Assembly: GCA_031216915.1 (NCBI GenBank)
Contig: CM062289.1
Span: 390,495,674-390,559,673, forward strand
Source of the DNA: Pictodentalium vernedei
Taxonomy: Eukaryota > Mollusca > Scaphopoda > Dentaliida > Dentaliidae
Direction of reading: 5' to 3'
Length of the DNA stretch: 64,000 nucleotides
Of the stretch, positions 63,839 through 64,000 are shown piece after piece (the first letter of the stretch is position 1; every line of letters begins with the position of its first letter). The notes below the pieces were generated by a model. It ran no database searches. It was not told where the DNA came from and was given only the letters and a program-made list of their open reading frames with translations. A program made the position numbers and the translations under genes.

Positions 63839-64000
63839 CCCTTTACCTGACACGAAAGGCAGACGACAATTGCAAACAAAGGTCTTGAATAACATTTGTT
63901 TTTTCATTTTTTGCGTCAAAAATATAGCTGATGACCCCTCGTTGAGCTCGTTCCAACGAGGGGACATCATAAGCGATGTTTTTGACAACAACAAAAATGG
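63839..64000. mobile_element. TTAA palindrome MITE (P1), cut by window end
   Basis: TTAA (63,835-63,838), CCCTTTACCTGACACG, AGCAGACGACAATTGC; the centre is shortened (CCCCTCGTTGAGCTCGTTCC). The right end is outside the window. Confidence 0.82.

Overview
This window is eukaryotic, AT-rich repeat DNA, most likely from an invertebrate animal. A mollusc or other lophotrochozoan is my guess, from the style of the tRNA-derived SINEs, the CR1/L2-like LINE 3' ends and the abundance of MITEs; no marker gene settles it. There is no operon-like gene packing. Almost every recognisable coding stretch is a decayed transposon. The best host-gene signal is three 97-bp first exons that look like the start of AMT-type ammonium transporter genes on the minus strand (5,845-5,941; 17,448-17,544; 50,410-50,506).

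Region 1-8,830 and region 10,935-18,476 are two diverged copies of one locus, in direct orientation and about 13.15 kb apart. Each holds the same LINE ORF2 (endonuclease, reverse transcriptase, C-terminal part), with the same older insertions at the same places, the same LINE 3' end, the same ammonium-transporter-like exon and the same tail sequence. Younger insertions are private to one copy, so the other copy shows the empty site. Private to copy 1 are a retroposed fragment at 2,431-3,490 and a PIF/Harbinger transposon at 6,369-8,500. Private to copy 2 are a TTAA MITE at 14,065-14,260 and a 5.3-kb nested block at 18,477-23,812. A Tc1/mariner pseudogene lies between the copies.

Region 18,477-32,115 holds the most unusual structures. 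Three elements (FB1 18,477-19,559 plus 23,803-23,812; FB3 24,144-24,697; FB2 30,417-32,115) have termini made of inverted arrays of a roughly 14-16 bp A-rich word. The word differs in each element, yet the outermost bases and an apparent 8-10 bp target duplication are shared. Inside the right end of FB1 sits a 4.24-kb long-inverted-repeat element (19,566-23,802) with arms of about 1.5 kb, a 6-bp target duplication and internal tandem repeats. A diverged solo arm of the same family lies at 62,575-63,400.

Region 28,000-64,000 is a mosaic of small elements: about 20 copies of a TTAA-flanked, piggyBac-like MITE with a long central palindrome, other TTAA MITE families, tRNA-derived SINEs, LINE 3' fragments and two complex minisatellites (56,816-57,500; 59,027-59,632). 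At 40,020-42,065 one LINE ORF2 fragment is broken by four separate insertions. The stretches between are AT-rich and hold nothing I recognise. The genes do not form a pathway; the shared theme is layered transposition that can be ordered by nesting and empty sites.
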